The notes: generated by a model not told the origin, from the letters alone. A stretch of DNA of 64,000 nt from Streptomyces griseoincarnatus (GCA_014649575.1 BMTH01000005.1:420722-484721), one strand, 5' to 3'. Shown: positions 53,163 through 63,752, numbered from the stretch's first letter. Numbers and translations are program-made.

Positions 53163-53340
53163 GATCCGTCTCGCGCGCGGCGAGCCGGGGCACGACGTCG
53201 ATGTCGTCCGCAGAGCGCGAGTTCCTGGAACACCGTCGCGATGCCCAGGCTCTGGGCGTCGTGCCGCTTGTTGATCTGCACGGGCTTGCCGTCCCACTCG
53301 ATGACGCACCCGCCGGCGCCGCTCGGCGTCAACGCGTTCG
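53163..53340 (-). pseudogene. Remnant of a sugar ABC transporter ATPase gene
   Basis: The minus-strand translation contains TPSGAGGCVIEWDGKPVQIN and KRHDAQSLGIATVFQELALC. These closely match the segment after Walker A in MglA/XylG-type sugar ABC ATPases (DGKPVQI...DAQSLGIATVFQ). The reading frame then breaks. In the next frame DDIDVVPRLAARET resembles the following DNLDIVANLFLGRE segment. Walker A, signature and Walker B are all absent. This is a decayed fragment of about 55 codons with at least one frameshift. Confidence 0.8.
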
Positions 53341-53364
53341 ACGGCGCGGGCCCCCGCCGCGCCG

Positions 53365-54765
53365 TCACCCCTCCAGGGGGCGAGGCGGAGGCTCCTCCGG
53401 TGGTCGCATCGGCTCGGGGAGGTCCGGTGGGGCCTCCACGAGCGGCAGCGGATCCGCTGCCTCCAACGCCGGATCGTCGCCGCGGAACGTCTTGACGCGG
53501 CCCGGTGACGAACCGGGCGTCTCGAAGCGGACCGTCACCCGGCCGAGGCCGCTGCCCTGCACCCACCCGTGCCCGTACTCGGTGTGCCGGACGTCGTGGC
53601 CCGCGGACCAGCGCCGCTCCACCGGGACCTCCGGGCGCGGCTCGGATGCGGACTCCGACTCCTCGGCCTCGGCTACCTCCTCCCCCGCACCGCCCGCCGC
53701 CTGGGCGAACAGATCCTCCTGCGTGTAGTCGGCCAGCCCGCTCACGCCGACGCCGAGCAGCCGTACGCCGCCCGTGGTGTCCACCGAGTCCAGCAGCCGC
53801 GCCGCCGCCTCCCGGACGACGGCCGGGTCGTCGGTGGGGCCGCGCAGCGTCTCGGACCGGGTCAGCGTGGAGAAGTCGTACCGCCGTACCTTCAGCACGA
53901 TCGTGCGGCCGGACAGTCCCGCGCCCCGCAGTCGGCGCACGCAGCGGTCGGCGAGCCGCTGCACCTCCAGGCCCACCCGCACCCGGTCGTGGATGTCCAC
54001 GTCGTACGTGTCCTCGACGGACACCGACTTGGTCTCGCGCTCGGCGACGACGGGCCGGTCGTCGCGGGCCAGCGCCATCGCGTACAGCGCGTGCCCGTGG
54101 GCCTTGCCCAGCAGCCGCACCAGCTCGTCCTCGCCCGCCTCGGCGATCTCGCCGACCGTGTGGATGCCGGCCCGCCGCAGATGGTCGCCGGTGGCGGGTC
54201 CGACGCCCGGGAGGGTCCGCACCGGCATCGGTTCGAGCATCGCCCGCTCGGTGCCGGGCTCGATGACGACCAGCCCGTCCGGCTTCGCCTGCTCCGACGC
54301 GATCTTCGCCAGCATCTTGGAGGCGGCGAGCCCCACGGAGCCGGTCAGTCCGGTGACCGCGCGGATGTCCGCGCGCAGCTTCGCGCCGACCAGCCGCGCC
54401 GACCGCTCGTCCCACGCCGTGCCCCCGGCCTCAAGGTCGACGAACGCTTCGTCGAGGCTGAGCGGCTCCACCAAGGGCGACAGGGCGCGCAGCAGGGCCA
54501 TCACCTGGTCGCTGATCGAGCGGTACAGGGTGAACCGGGGCACCAGATACGCGGCGTTCGGCGCGAGCCGCCGGGCCTGCGACATGGGCATCGCGGAGTG
54601 GACGCCATGGACGCGCGCCTCGTAGGAGGCGGTGGCGACCACACCGCGGGGTCCGAGTCCGCCCACGATCACGGCCTTGCCGCGCAGACTCGGCTTGGAC
54701 GCCTGCTCCACCGAGGCGTAGAAGGCATCCATGTCGAGATGGAGGATCGTGGGAGCGGATCTCAC
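53365..54765 (-). CDS. dinB: DNA polymerase IV (Y-family)
   Basis: 466 residues. The catalytic start is ILHLDMDAFYASVEQASKPS, followed by YEARVHGVHSAMPMSQA and the second acidic motif PLSLDEAFVDLE. Little finger residues run to about 350. The C-terminal 110 residues are a streptomycete extension with a WSAGHDVRHTEYGHGWVQG segment and a Pro-rich end. No sliding-clamp motif is obvious at the very C-terminus. It carries out error-prone translesion synthesis. Confidence 0.96.
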   Translation of the reverse strand: MRSAPTILHLDMDAFYASVEQASKPSLRGKAVIVGGLGPRGVVATASYEARVHGVHSAMPMSQARRLAPNAAYLVPRFTLYRSISDQVMALLRALSPLVEPLSLDEAFVDLEAGGTAWDERSARLVGAKLRADIRAVTGLTGSVGLAASKMLAKIASEQAKPDGLVVIEPGTERAMLEPMPVRTLPGVGPATGDHLRRAGIHTVGEIAEAGEDELVRLLGKAHGHALYAMALARDDRPVVAERETKSVSVEDTYDVDIHDRVRVGLEVQRLADRCVRRLRGAGLSGRTIVLKVRRYDFSTLTRSETLRGPTDDPAVVREAAARLLDSVDTTGGVRLLGVGVSGLADYTQEDLFAQAAGGAGEEVAEAEESESASEPRPEVPVERRWSAGHDVRHTEYGHGWVQGSGLGRVTVRFETPGSSPGRVKTFRGDDPALEAADPLPLVEAPPDLPEPMRPPEEPPPRPLEG

Positions 54766-54832
54766 CTCTCCGATGCTGCCCTACGCCACTGACATCGTCC
54801 TCGTCGGGCCGGGCCCCGCACGGTGCGCGGGC

Positions 54833-55516
<684 letters not shown>

Positions 55517-55704
55517 GCCGACCTCCGTCCTTGACCTGCCTCCACGACGGTAGGCAGTCACCAAGGGTGCGTCAACGATCGCCACACTCGGCACGCCGAG
55601 TGATAATCACCCTAAGAGTGGTTTCCCGTGCCCGGTCGCGGGGAAAGGCTAGCCGAATGTCCTCGGCGCGGGCCGCGACCGACGCCGGGGCTCCGGGAAA
55701 CGGC

Positions 55705-56178
55705 TCACTGGTTGCTGGTCCCGAAGTCCTCGGGCGAGATCTGGTCGAGGAACTCGCGGAACTTCTCCACCTCGTCCTCCTGCTCGTCCGGAATCGCGAT
55801 GCCGGCGTCGTCCAGCACCGTGTCGCTTCCGTAGATCGGCGTTCCCGTGCGCAGGGCGAGTGCTATGGCGTCGGAAGGACGGGCGCTCACCTCGACACCG
55901 CTGGCGAAGACCAGCTCCGCGTAGAACACGCCTTCCCGCAGGTCGGTGATGCGCACTTCCGTGAGCTCCTGTCCCACGGCCTCCAGCACGTCCTTGAACA
56001 GGTCGTGGGTCAGCGGCCGTGCGGGCGCCATGCCCTGCTGGGCGAAGGCGATGGCCGTCGCCTCCCCGGGGCCGATCCAGATGGGGAGGTAGCGGTCGCC
56101 GCCCACTTCACGCAACAGCACGATCGGTTGGTTGGAGGGCATTTCGACCCGGACACCTACGACATCGAGCTCGTTCAC
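55705..56178 (-). CDS. Bifunctional nuclease family protein (DUF151)
   Basis: 157 residues. It begins MNELDVVGVRVEMPSNQPIV, then LPIWIGPGEATAIAFAQQG, RPLTHDLFKDVLEAVG and SARPSDAIALALRTGTPIY, the full DUF151 pattern. A plant member has been reported to cut DNA and RNA. The bacterial role is unsettled. It lies in the conserved order MerR-DUF151-FtsR-FHA. Confidence 0.93.
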   Translation of the reverse strand: MNELDVVGVRVEMPSNQPIVLLREVGGDRYLPIWIGPGEATAIAFAQQGMAPARPLTHDLFKDVLEAVGQELTEVRITDLREGVFYAELVFASGVEVSARPSDAIALALRTGTPIYGSDTVLDDAGIAIPDEQEDEVEKFREFLDQISPEDFGTSNQ

Positions 56179-56279
56179 ACAGCAACCCTAGGCGGTGCCC
56201 GGGACGTTTGGGTAGTCGGGCCGGGATCGGGTGGCCGATCCTGCCGCCCCGTGTTGTTCCCCTGAAGGTCCGGTGGCCC

Positions 56280-57020
56280 TCAGGGCAGCCGCACCCCGAG
56301 CGCCGACCGCACCAGCGCCGCGTGCAGCTTCATGGTGAGGCCGGCCAGTTCCCTGGTGCGGTCCTCGGCGTGCGCCCTGGTCTGCGGATTGCGGTGGCGG
56401 CGCAGCGGCGCGACGACCTGCTCCACCAGTCCGGCCTCGCGCTCGGCGGCCGCCTTCATGGCGCGCAGATGCCGGGGCTCGATCCCGTACCGCCCCAGTT
56501 CCGTGAGGAGCCCGGCGACGGTGACCGCCTCCGCGTCGTACACCCCGTCCCCGACCGGGGCGAGCAGTCCGTAGGACTCCCACTCGGCGAGCCGCTGCTC
56601 GTCCACGCCGGCGGCGGCGAGCAGCTGGCAGCGCCCGATGCGGGCGGCGGCGGGTGTCTCCGGGGCGCAGTCGGCGGGGTCCTCGCCGTCACCCGGACGG
56701 CTCAGCGCCGGCAAGGGCAGGGCCTCGCCGCGCTCCATGGCCTCCAGGTGTTCCCTGATCACCTTGAGCGGCAGGTAGTGGTCGCGCTGCATGCGCAGCA
56801 CGTGGCCGAGGCGGTCGACGTCCTCGGCGCTGAACTTCCGGTACCCCGACGGGGTACGGCGCGGCTCGACGAGCCCTTCCGACTCCAGGAAGCGGATCTT
56901 GGAGATGGTGACCTCGGGGAACTCCGCGCGCAGCACGTTCAGCACCGCACCGATGCTCAGCAGTCCGGTGTCCGTGGCGGCGGCGCCGTTGCCGGCGCCG
57001 CCGCTCGGTGTCTGCACCAT
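56280..57020 (-). CDS. ftsR: MerR family regulator, FtsR-like
   Basis: 246 residues with GGAAGGG before the ATG. The MerR HTH covers about residues 20-90 (LLSIGAVLNVLRAEFPEVTI, SKIRFLESEGLVEPRRTPSG). In corynebacteria the homologous gene beside the FHA protein OdhI is FtsR, an activator of ftsZ. Orthology here is by sequence pattern and neighbourhood. It is the next gene after the FHA gene, in the same direction. Confidence 0.88.
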   Translation of the reverse strand: MVQTPSGGAGNGAAATDTGLLSIGAVLNVLRAEFPEVTISKIRFLESEGLVEPRRTPSGYRKFSAEDVDRLGHVLRMQRDHYLPLKVIREHLEAMERGEALPLPALSRPGDGEDPADCAPETPAAARIGRCQLLAAAGVDEQRLAEWESYGLLAPVGDGVYDAEAVTVAGLLTELGRYGIEPRHLRAMKAAAEREAGLVEQVVAPLRRHRNPQTRAHAEDRTRELAGLTMKLHAALVRSALGVRLP

Positions 57021-57060
57021 CGACCCTTCCTGGAGTCCCCCGGACCGCGGCCGGGGGCCG

Positions 57061-57858
57061 TCAGTAGTTCTGCTGGCTCGCGTAGAAGACCAGCCGGTAC
57101 TTGCCGATCTGCACCTCGTCGCCGTTGGACAGGGCGACCTGGTCGATCCGCTCGCGGTTGACGTAGGTGCCGTTGAGGCTGCCGACGTCGGCGACCGTGA
57201 ACGAGCCGTCCGGGCTGCGGCGGAACTCCACATGGCGCCGGGAGACCGTCACGTCGTCGAGGAAGATGTCGCTCTGCGGGTGACGCCCGGCCGTGGTCAG
57301 GTCGCCGTCCAGCAGGAAGCGGCTGCCCGAGTTCGGCCCGCGGCGCACGACCAGCAGGGCGGAGCCCACCGGCAGCGCGTCGACGGCGGCCTGCGCCTCC
57401 GGGGAGAGCGCCGGCGCCTGATGCTGGCCGGTGGCCTCGGAGTCGTAGGCCTCGAGGCCGGAGATGGAGATCGTGGACGTCGTCTCGGAGGGGCGCTCCG
57501 GGGTGACGCCCGGCTTCAGCGGCGCACCGCAGTGGGAACAGAAGCGGCTGTTCTCCGCGTTGCGGTTGCCGCACCTCGAACACACCAGGGCCGACATGGA
57601 CGGATCCTCCTGCCGCGGCTGCCCGCCGGGGGCGTGGGACGCGTACGGACCGGAGTGACCTCCGCCCGCACCTGGGCTCGACGGCTGTCCAAAACCTATG
57701 CCGCTCGACTGCGCAGGGTCAACGGAGGCCCCGCCCGTCTCGTCCCGGAACAGCGGACGCTGGCCTTCCGCACCGGGCTGTGCGCGGTGACGAGCGGTCG
57801 CGCTGTCGCCGTCCTCTCGCCGCGCGCTCTTGCCGAACAACTTCCCAAACAACTTCAC
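57061..57858 (-). CDS. FHA domain protein (GarA/OdhI-like) with N-terminal zinc ribbon
   Basis: 265 residues from GTG 57858 behind AAGGGG. Residues about 1-90 are polar and probably disordered. A zinc ribbon (CSRCGNRNAENSRFCSHCGA) sits near 95-115. The motif ETTSTISISG near 130 matches the phosphorylated ETTS of GarA/OdhI. The FHA domain follows (GRHPQSDIFLDDVTVSRRHV, SLNGTYVNRERI). GarA-type proteins inhibit 2-oxoglutarate dehydrogenase and switch glutamate metabolism when phosphorylated by Ser/Thr kinases. The zinc ribbon is an addition compared with mycobacterial GarA. Confidence 0.93.
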   Translation of the reverse strand: MKLFGKLFGKSARREDGDSATARHRAQPGAEGQRPLFRDETGGASVDPAQSSGIGFGQPSSPGAGGGHSGPYASHAPGGQPRQEDPSMSALVCSRCGNRNAENSRFCSHCGAPLKPGVTPERPSETTSTISISGLEAYDSEATGQHQAPALSPEAQAAVDALPVGSALLVVRRGPNSGSRFLLDGDLTTAGRHPQSDIFLDDVTVSRRHVEFRRSPDGSFTVADVGSLNGTYVNRERIDQVALSNGDEVQIGKYRLVFYASQQNY

Positions 57859-58048
57859 GGGCGATTCCCCTTGACCGAAACAGACCCGCCCGTGGGGCAG
57901 GACGAACCCTGACTGAACACATTGGCCGACCCGGACATCTTCACAACGTCCGCCTCCGCCAGACAGTTTCCACCACGCACCACCCATTCGGTGCGCCGAC
58001 CCCCCGCAACCTCATGCCCTGGCCGGACAACCCCCATGCACCGCCGGT

Positions 58049-59086
58049 TCACTGGGAGGACGACCGAGCGTAGTCAGGCCGCTTCGGCGCTCGCAAGGCG
58101 TCCACAACGATCTTGTCCGACCGTTCCACGGTAACGGTGGCCTGTTCCTTCTCGAGCGTCTGCACCACGCCTCCGGGGATGTTGAGCGCCGGTTCCAGGT
58201 CCTGCGGCTTGCCGATGACCTTGAAACGATACGGGGACTTGATCTTGTTCCCGTCCACGGAGACTCCGCCGTCCGCGTCCGACAAATACGTGCCGGCCAC
58301 CACCCGCACCCCGTTCACCTGGATCGCCTCCGCGCCCGCGGCGCGCAGCTCCTGGACGGCGTCGAGCAGCATGTCCGACTCGACCGTCCCCTTCGCGTCC
58401 TCGACGGCCATCTCGATGCCGGGCCCCTGCGCGGCCACCGTGCCCGCGAGGACGCCGAGTTGCCGTTCCTTCTCGATCGTCTGCCTGCGCGCCTCCTCGG
58501 CCTGGTCGGAGCTGTTCTCCAGCTCCTCCCGCTGCTTCTCGAGGCCCTGCTTCTCGTCTTCAAGACGCTCGGTTCGGTCGTCGAGTTCATCGAGGATGCG
58601 CACAAGATCTTCCTGGCGCGCGCCGCGCAGCGCGCTGTCGGTGTCGCTGGTGGAGGCGACCTGGACGGCGAGGCCGAATCCGAGGCCGGACAGCAGCAGG
58701 GCGACGATGAGTTGCGCACGGGTCACGCGGGGCGGCCACAGCCCGTTGACGAGCCGCCGCCGTCCGGTCAGCTCGGGCTCGCCCTGTTCGTCGGCGGCGG
58801 GCGTAGCGGAGGCCTGTGGCGTCTGCGGCACCTGGGGTCGCCGAGACACGGGGGGCGGGGGCGTCCGGCGGTGTGCCTCGCTCCCGCCGGTCTTCCCGGA
58901 CCCGGCCTGGGGGACGGCCGGAGGCACCTCCGCGGGAAGCTCCCGGCGCAGCCCGGCCGGCGGCGCCGCCTCGGGCGGGGACGCGGGCGTGTCAGGCGCG
59001 GACGCGGGCGTGTCGGGGGCGGACCGCGGCGGGGTGACCGCCGGGCGCGTCGTCTCGGGCTGTTCGCGCTCGTTCATCGGCCTCAC
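58049..59086 (-). CDS. DUF881 family membrane protein
   Basis: 345 residues. Residues 1-110 are Pro/Ala-rich cytoplasmic sequence. One membrane helix (LIVALLLSGLGFGLAVQVAS) is followed by a coiled coil (about 150-210). The DUF881 domain includes GPGIEMAVEDAKG, LRAAGAEAIQVNGVRV and SPYRFKVIGKPQDLEPAL. GTG 59086 overlaps the sbp stop (GTGA); ATG 59077 is an alternative. It is part of the conserved DUF881-sbp-DUF881 block. Confidence 0.9.
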   Translation of the reverse strand: MRPMNEREQPETTRPAVTPPRSAPDTPASAPDTPASPPEAAPPAGLRRELPAEVPPAVPQAGSGKTGGSEAHRRTPPPPVSRRPQVPQTPQASATPAADEQGEPELTGRRRLVNGLWPPRVTRAQLIVALLLSGLGFGLAVQVASTSDTDSALRGARQEDLVRILDELDDRTERLEDEKQGLEKQREELENSSDQAEEARRQTIEKERQLGVLAGTVAAQGPGIEMAVEDAKGTVESDMLLDAVQELRAAGAEAIQVNGVRVVAGTYLSDADGGVSVDGNKIKSPYRFKVIGKPQDLEPALNIPGGVVQTLEKEQATVTVERSDKIVVDALRAPKRPDYARSSSQ

Positions 59087-59415
59087 GCCCGGAACACATG
59101 GCGGCGGATCGCCGCGGCGTTGGAGAAGATGCGGATGCCGAGGACGACCACCACACCTGTGGACAGCTGCGCCCCGACACCGAGCTTGTCGCCGAGGAAC
59201 ACGATCAGCGCGGCCACGACGACGTTCGACAGGAACGACACCACGAAGACCTTGTCGTCGAAGATCCCGTCGAGCATGGCCCGCAGACCGCCGAACACGG
59301 CGTCCAGCGCGGCGACGACGGCGATCGGCAAGTAGGGCTCGACGACCGCCGGCACCTCGGGCCGGACCAACAGGCCGGCCACCACTCCCACAATGAGGCC
59401 CAGTACGGCGATCAC
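59083..59415 (-). CDS. sbp: Small basic protein (DUF1290)
   Basis: 110 residues from GTG 59415 behind GAAGGG. Three or four hydrophobic helices (VIAVLGLIVGVVAGLLVRPE, PIAVVAALDAVFGGLRAML, VVSFLSNVVVAALIVFLGDK) match the SBP family. The function is unknown but the gene is consistently placed near cell-division or envelope genes. Overlaps both neighbours by GTGA, indicating tight coupling. Confidence 0.93.
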   Translation of the reverse strand: MIAVLGLIVGVVAGLLVRPEVPAVVEPYLPIAVVAALDAVFGGLRAMLDGIFDDKVFVVSFLSNVVVAALIVFLGDKLGVGAQLSTGVVVVLGIRIFSNAAAIRRHVFRA

Positions 59416-60314
59416 GATGTGCCCTTCTCGGTTATCGGCTGTGCGGTTCGTACGGTCACGCTCGGTGCGGCGGGCAGCCGGACGTCGTCCTCCACGGACA
59501 GGGCCGTCCGGATGCCGTAGTTCTCCTGCAGGACGTGCAGATACACCCCGTCGGCGCTGTCCTGGAACCGGTCCCCCAGCTCTTCTCCGTCCCCCACCGC
59601 CAGCACCGTGTACGGCGGCACCAGCGGCTTGTTGTCGACCAGTATCGCGTCTCCCGCGGCCCTGATCGCCGACAGGGCGGTCAACCGCCGCCCGTTGATC
59701 GAGACGGCCTCCGCTCCGGACTCCCACAACCCGTTGACCACCCGCTGGAGATCACGGTCGCGGACCCGGCCGGTGTCGGCGAAACCGGACGAGGAGCGCG
59801 CGTCGCCGTCGCCGCCGGCGGCGCTGTCCTCGGCGTCGTTCACCACGAGCCGTACGCCCGGTCCGTGGACGGGGGTGGCACCCGAGAGGATGCCAAGGAG
59901 CGTCGACCGGTCGCCGCCGCTGTCCCGCAGCGCCTCACGCTGCCGCGCGCCGACTTCCTCGCGCAGTTCGTCGACGCTCTCCTCGAGCCGGTCGGCGGCC
60001 GCGGTCTCCTCGTCGATACGGTCGATGAGCTCCTCGCGCTCCTTCGCGACGACCGGAGCGGCGACCCGGGCCTGGGCGGCGCCGACGGTCACCACGCACG
60101 CGGCGAGGACGAGCCCCGCCGCCAGACCGAGCTTCGCCCGCAGGGTCCTCGGCAGGCCGGCGGTCCCCTCGCTCCGCTTCCGGGCGGCGGCCTCCGCGTA
60201 GCCGTCGTCGAGACTGTGGTCCATCACGTTGGTGATCAACGACATGGACGCGTCCGGGCGCGCGGGCCGCGCGGGTGTGCTCCGAACGGGGGGTTGCTGC
60301 GGCATGCCGCACAT
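59412..60314 (-). CDS. DUF881 family membrane protein
   Basis: 300 residues. A membrane helix near residues 60-80 (LGLAAGLVLAACVVTVGAAQ) is followed by a short coiled coil (EREELIDRIDEETAAADRLE) and the DUF881 domain (HGPGVRLVVNDAEDSAAGG, VNGLWESGAEAVSINGRR). A second ATG at 60305 is also possible. It is the first gene of the DUF881-sbp-DUF881 unit. Confidence 0.9.
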   Translation of the reverse strand: MCGMPQQPPVRSTPARPARPDASMSLITNVMDHSLDDGYAEAAARKRSEGTAGLPRTLRAKLGLAAGLVLAACVVTVGAAQARVAAPVVAKEREELIDRIDEETAAADRLEESVDELREEVGARQREALRDSGGDRSTLLGILSGATPVHGPGVRLVVNDAEDSAAGGDGDARSSSGFADTGRVRDRDLQRVVNGLWESGAEAVSINGRRLTALSAIRAAGDAILVDNKPLVPPYTVLAVGDGEELGDRFQDSADGVYLHVLQENYGIRTALSVEDDVRLPAAPSVTVRTAQPITEKGTS

Positions 60315-60425
60315 CGTCGCACGCCGTGCCCCCGACCTCCGAACGACCCCGGCGGCGTGCCGGACGGGCCCCTTCCGGGGCTCGCGTCCGGCACGCCGCC
60401 GGTCGTCGTGTCTACTGCGGCAGGG

Positions 60426-62921
60426 TCACCTGCCGGCGCTGTCCACGACCGCCGACCACTCGTCGAGCAGCGCCTGCGCGGAGGCGTCGTCGGGGCCCTC
60501 GGCCCACAGGTGGGTGACGGCCTCGGCCGGGTCGGGCAGCACCATCACCCAGCGCCCGTCGGCCTCCACCACGCGCACGCCGTCGGTGGTGTCCACGGAG
60601 CGGTCCCCGGCCGCCTCGACGACGCGCCGCATGACCAGGCCCTTGACGGCCCACGGGGTCGCCAGGTCCCGCTTCAGGACGTGCGCCCGCGGGATACGGG
60701 CGTCGATCTGGCTCAGCGTCAGCTGGGTGCGCGCGACCAGCCCGATGAGCCGGACGAACGCTGCGGTGCCGTCGTAGACGCTGCTGAACTCGGGGACGAT
60801 GAAGCCGCCCTTGCCGTCGCCGCCGAAGATCGTCCCTTCCTCACCGCCGACGCGGGTGAGGTCGTCGGGCGAGGTGGTCGTCCACTCGACCTGCGTGCCG
60901 TGGTACGCCGCCACCTGCTCGGCGATGCGGGTGGTGGTCACCGGCAGGGCGACGCGGCCACTGCGCCGCTCGGAGGCGACCAGGTCGAGCATGACGAGCA
61001 ACGCCCGGTCGTCCTCGACGATCCGCCCCTTCTCGTCGACCAGCGACAGCCGCTCGCCGACGGGGTCGAAGCGGACACCGAAGGCGGCACCGGAGGACGC
61101 CACGATCTCCCCGAGCCGCACCAGGCCGGCGCGGCGCATGTCGGCCGTCTCGGTGGGCCGGGACTCGTCCAGACCGGGGTTGATGGTCAGGGAGTCGACG
61201 CCCAGCTTGCCGAGCAGGCTGGGCAGCACCAGGCCGGCGCTGCCGTTGGAGGCGTCGACGACGACCTTCAGACCGGCCTCGGCGATGCCGGTGATGTCGA
61301 CGTTCCGCAGCAGCGACCCGGTGTAGGAGTCGAAGACGCTCGCCGGGAAGCGCAGGTCACCGATCTCGCCGGGGAAGGCACGCCGGTACTCCTGCCGCGC
61401 GAACACACGGTCCAGCTTGCGCTGGCTGCCCTGCGACAGGTCGGCGCCCTGCCCGTCGAAGAACATGATGTCGACGGAGTCGGGCACGCCCGGCGTCGTG
61501 CGGATCATGATGCCGCCGGCGCTGCCCCGCGCGGTCTGCTGCCGTGCCACGGGCAGCGGCACGTTCTCCAGATCGCGTACGTCGATGGCGCTGGCCTGGA
61601 GAGCGGAGATGACCGCCCGCTTGAGGGCTCGGGCGCCTCGGGAGTGGTCGCGGGCCGTGGTGACGGTCGAGCCCTTCTTCAGGGTCGTCGCGTAGGCGCC
61701 GGCGAGGCGGACGGCGAGCTCGGGCGTGATCTCGACGTTCAGGATGCCGGAGACACCGCGCGCGCCGAAGAGGTGCGCCTGCCCGCGGGACTCCCAGATG
61801 ACCGAGGTGTTGACGAAGGCGCCGGCCTCGATGGTCTTGAACGGGTAGACCCGCACATTGCCCTGAACGATCGATTCTTCACCGACCAGGCACTCGTCGC
61901 CGATGACGGCGCCGTCCTCGATCCGCGCGGCGCGCATGATGTCGGTGTTCTTGCCGACGACGCAGCCACGCAGGTTGCTGTGCGGGCCGACGTACACGTT
62001 GTCGTGCACGACGGCCTTGTGCAGGAAGGCTCCGCTCTTGACGACGACGTTGGAGCCGACGACCGTGTGCTCGCGGAGCTCCGCGCCGGCCTCGACCTTC
62101 GCGTAGTCGCCCACGTACAGCGGGCCGCGGAGCACCGCGTCGGGGTGCACCTCGGCGCCCTCGGCGACCCATACACCGGGTGCCATCTCGAACCCGTCGA
62201 TGTCGACGTCGACCTTGCCCTCGAGGACGTCGGCCTGCGCCTTGACGTAGCTCTCGTGGGTGCCGACGTCCTCCCAGTAGCCCTCGGCGACATAGCCGTA
62301 GATCGGCTTGCCTTCCTTCATCAGCTGCGGGAAGACATCGCCGGACCAGTCGACGGGCACGTCGGGCTCGACGTAGTCGAACACCTCGGGCTCCATCACG
62401 TAGATGCCGGTGTTCACCGTGTCGGAGAAGACCTGGCCCCACGTCGGCTTCTCCAGGAAGCGTTCGACCTTGCCCTCGTCGTCGACGATGGTGATGCCGA
62501 ATTCCAGTGGGTTGGGCACACGGGTCAGGCAGACCGTGACCAGTGCGCCCTTTTCCTTGTGGAAATTGATCAGCTCGGTGAGGTCGAAGTCCGTGAGGGC
62601 ATCGCCGGAGATGACGAGAAAGGCATCGTCCTTCAATGCCTCCTCGGCGTTCTTCACGCTCCCGGCGGTACCGAGTGGCTTCTCCTCATTCGCATACGTG
62701 AGCTCCATTCCGAGCTCCTCGCCGTCACCGAAGTAGTTCTTGACCAGCGAGGCAAGGAACTGGACGGTCACCACGGTCTCGTTGAGCCCGTGCCTTTTGA
62801 GCAGCCGCAGAACGTGCTCCATGATCGGCCGGTTGACCACCGGCAGGAGCGGCTTGGGCATGCTTGAGGTCATGGGGCGAAGACGGGTGCCTTCGCCCCC
62901 GGCCATCACGACGGCCTTCAT
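60426..62921 (-). CDS. Mannose-1-phosphate guanylyltransferase-like protein fused to a phosphomannomutase-like domain
   Basis: 831 residues. Residues 1-235 are a nucleotidyltransferase ([32 protein letters not shown]). Residues about 240-370 form a left-handed beta-helix of hexapeptide repeats. Residues about 385-831 are phosphomannomutase-like, with [10 protein letters not shown]. In that domain the metal site expected as DGDADR reads [15 protein letters not shown], and the phosphoserine loop TASHNP is replaced by ARGSAGG. The C-terminal mutase therefore looks inactive. It may make or sense NDP-sugars for glycans or protein O-mannosylation. Confidence 0.92.
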   Translation of the reverse strand: MKAVVMAGGEGTRLRPMTSSMPKPLLPVVNRPIMEHVLRLLKRHGLNETVVTVQFLASLVKNYFGDGEELGMELTYANEEKPLGTAGSVKNAEEALKDDAFLVISGDALTDFDLTELINFHKEKGALVTVCLTRVPNPLEFGITIVDDEGKVERFLEKPTWGQVFSDTVNTGIYVMEPEVFDYVEPDVPVDWSGDVFPQLMKEGKPIYGYVAEGYWEDVGTHESYVKAQADVLEGKVDVDIDGFEMAPGVWVAEGAEVHPDAVLRGPLYVGDYAKVEAGAELREHTVVGSNVVVKSGAFLHKAVVHDNVYVGPHSNLRGCVVGKNTDIMRAARIEDGAVIGDECLVGEESIVQGNVRVYPFKTIEAGAFVNTSVIWESRGQAHLFGARGVSGILNVEITPELAVRLAGAYATTLKKGSTVTTARDHSRGARALKRAVISALQASAIDVRDLENVPLPVARQQTARGSAGGIMIRTTPGVPDSVDIMFFDGQGADLSQGSQRKLDRVFARQEYRRAFPGEIGDLRFPASVFDSYTGSLLRNVDITGIAEAGLKVVVDASNGSAGLVLPSLLGKLGVDSLTINPGLDESRPTETADMRRAGLVRLGEIVASSGAAFGVRFDPVGERLSLVDEKGRIVEDDRALLVMLDLVASERRSGRVALPVTTTRIAEQVAAYHGTQVEWTTTSPDDLTRVGGEEGTIFGGDGKGGFIVPEFSSVYDGTAAFVRLIGLVARTQLTLSQIDARIPRAHVLKRDLATPWAVKGLVMRRVVEAAGDRSVDTTDGVRVVEADGRWVMVLPDPAEAVTHLWAEGPDDASAQALLDEWSAVVDSAGR

Positions 62922-63034
62922 GTCGGAAGCGTCCTCCTCGAAGAGACGACGGTCTGGCCGACTTCACCCGCCAGGATTGCCGCACACATATTCAGCGTGG
63001 ACATCGCGCGCCACGTTGCGCGTGAGGAAGCGAG

Positions 63035-63643
63035 TCAATCGGCCATGGCGTCCGCACGGATCAGGCGGCGGACTTGGACCACATAGAGCACTCCTGCCCA
63101 CCAATAGAGGGTTGTACCCCATCCTGCGAACGCCCAGCCGAAAATTGCAGCGAGTGACGAGATCCAACCACTACCGTCACTGAGCAGGAGCAACGGGAAG
63201 GCGTACATCAAGTTGAAGGTCGCAGCCTTCCCCAGGAAGTTCACCTGCGGCGGCGGATAGCCGTGGCGCCGCAGGATGCCCACCATGACCAGGAGGACCA
63301 GTTCCCGGGCCAGCAGGACGGCGGTCAGCCAGAGCGGCAGGACCTCGCGCCAGGTGAGTCCGACCAGGGTCGAGAGGATGTACAGCCGGTCGGCCGCGGG
63401 ATCGAGCAGCCGGCCGAGGCTGCTGATCTGGTTCCACCGACGGGCGAGCTTTCCGTCCAGGTAGTCGCTGACGCCGCTGAAGGCCAGCACCAGGAGCGCC
63501 CAGCCGTCACTCTTCGGCCCGCCGAACTCCGGCCTCAGGATCAGCCAGAGAAACAGGGGTACGCCGACGAGCCGCGCCATGCTGAGCACGTTCGGGATGG
63601 TGAGGACACGGTCTGTCTGGACCCGTGTCTCCTGGACCTCCAC
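63035..63643 (-). CDS. CDP-alcohol phosphatidyltransferase, probable cardiolipin synthase
   Basis: 202 residues from GTG 63643, 8 bases behind AGGAGG. The active-site motif D-x2-DG-x2-AR-x8-G-x3-D-x3-D is complete in SDYLDGKLARRWNQISSLG and RLLDPAADR. Four to six membrane helices surround it. By position and sequence it matches SCO1389, shown to be an actinobacterial cardiolipin synthase of this superfamily. PgsA-type phosphatidylglycerophosphate synthase is the main alternative. Confidence 0.92.
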   Translation of the reverse strand: MEVQETRVQTDRVLTIPNVLSMARLVGVPLFLWLILRPEFGGPKSDGWALLVLAFSGVSDYLDGKLARRWNQISSLGRLLDPAADRLYILSTLVGLTWREVLPLWLTAVLLARELVLLVMVGILRRHGYPPPQVNFLGKAATFNLMYAFPLLLLSDGSGWISSLAAIFGWAFAGWGTTLYWWAGVLYVVQVRRLIRADAMAD

Positions 63644-63700
63644 CCGGGATCCTCCTGTGGGAAGCGTTTCTACGATGCTCCCTGACCCTACCGCAACGCG

Positions 63701-63743
63701 AAAAAGCTCCGGCTCTCGGGCGGGGAGCCCAAGAGCCGGAGCT
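63701..63743 (-). terminator. rRNA operon intrinsic terminator
   Basis: On the minus strand AGCTCCGGCTCTTGGGC pairs with GCCCGAGAGCCGGAGCT (17 bp, one G-U) around a 5-base loop, followed immediately by TTTTT. It starts about 10 bases beyond the 5S rRNA 3' end. Confidence 0.93.
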
Positions 63744-63752
63744 GTAAAAGGA

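Noticed and set aside
53060..54415. A 451-codon minus-strand gene overlapping dinB
   Set aside because: It is a shifted-frame shadow of dinB that reads on into the ABC-ATPase remnant. Only the remnant part has homology.
59535..62867. A 1110-codon plus-strand frame opposite the ManC-like gene
   Set aside because: It is the antisense of several well-supported minus-strand genes and has Val/Gly/Asp/Leu/His/Arg-biased composition typical of antisense shadows.
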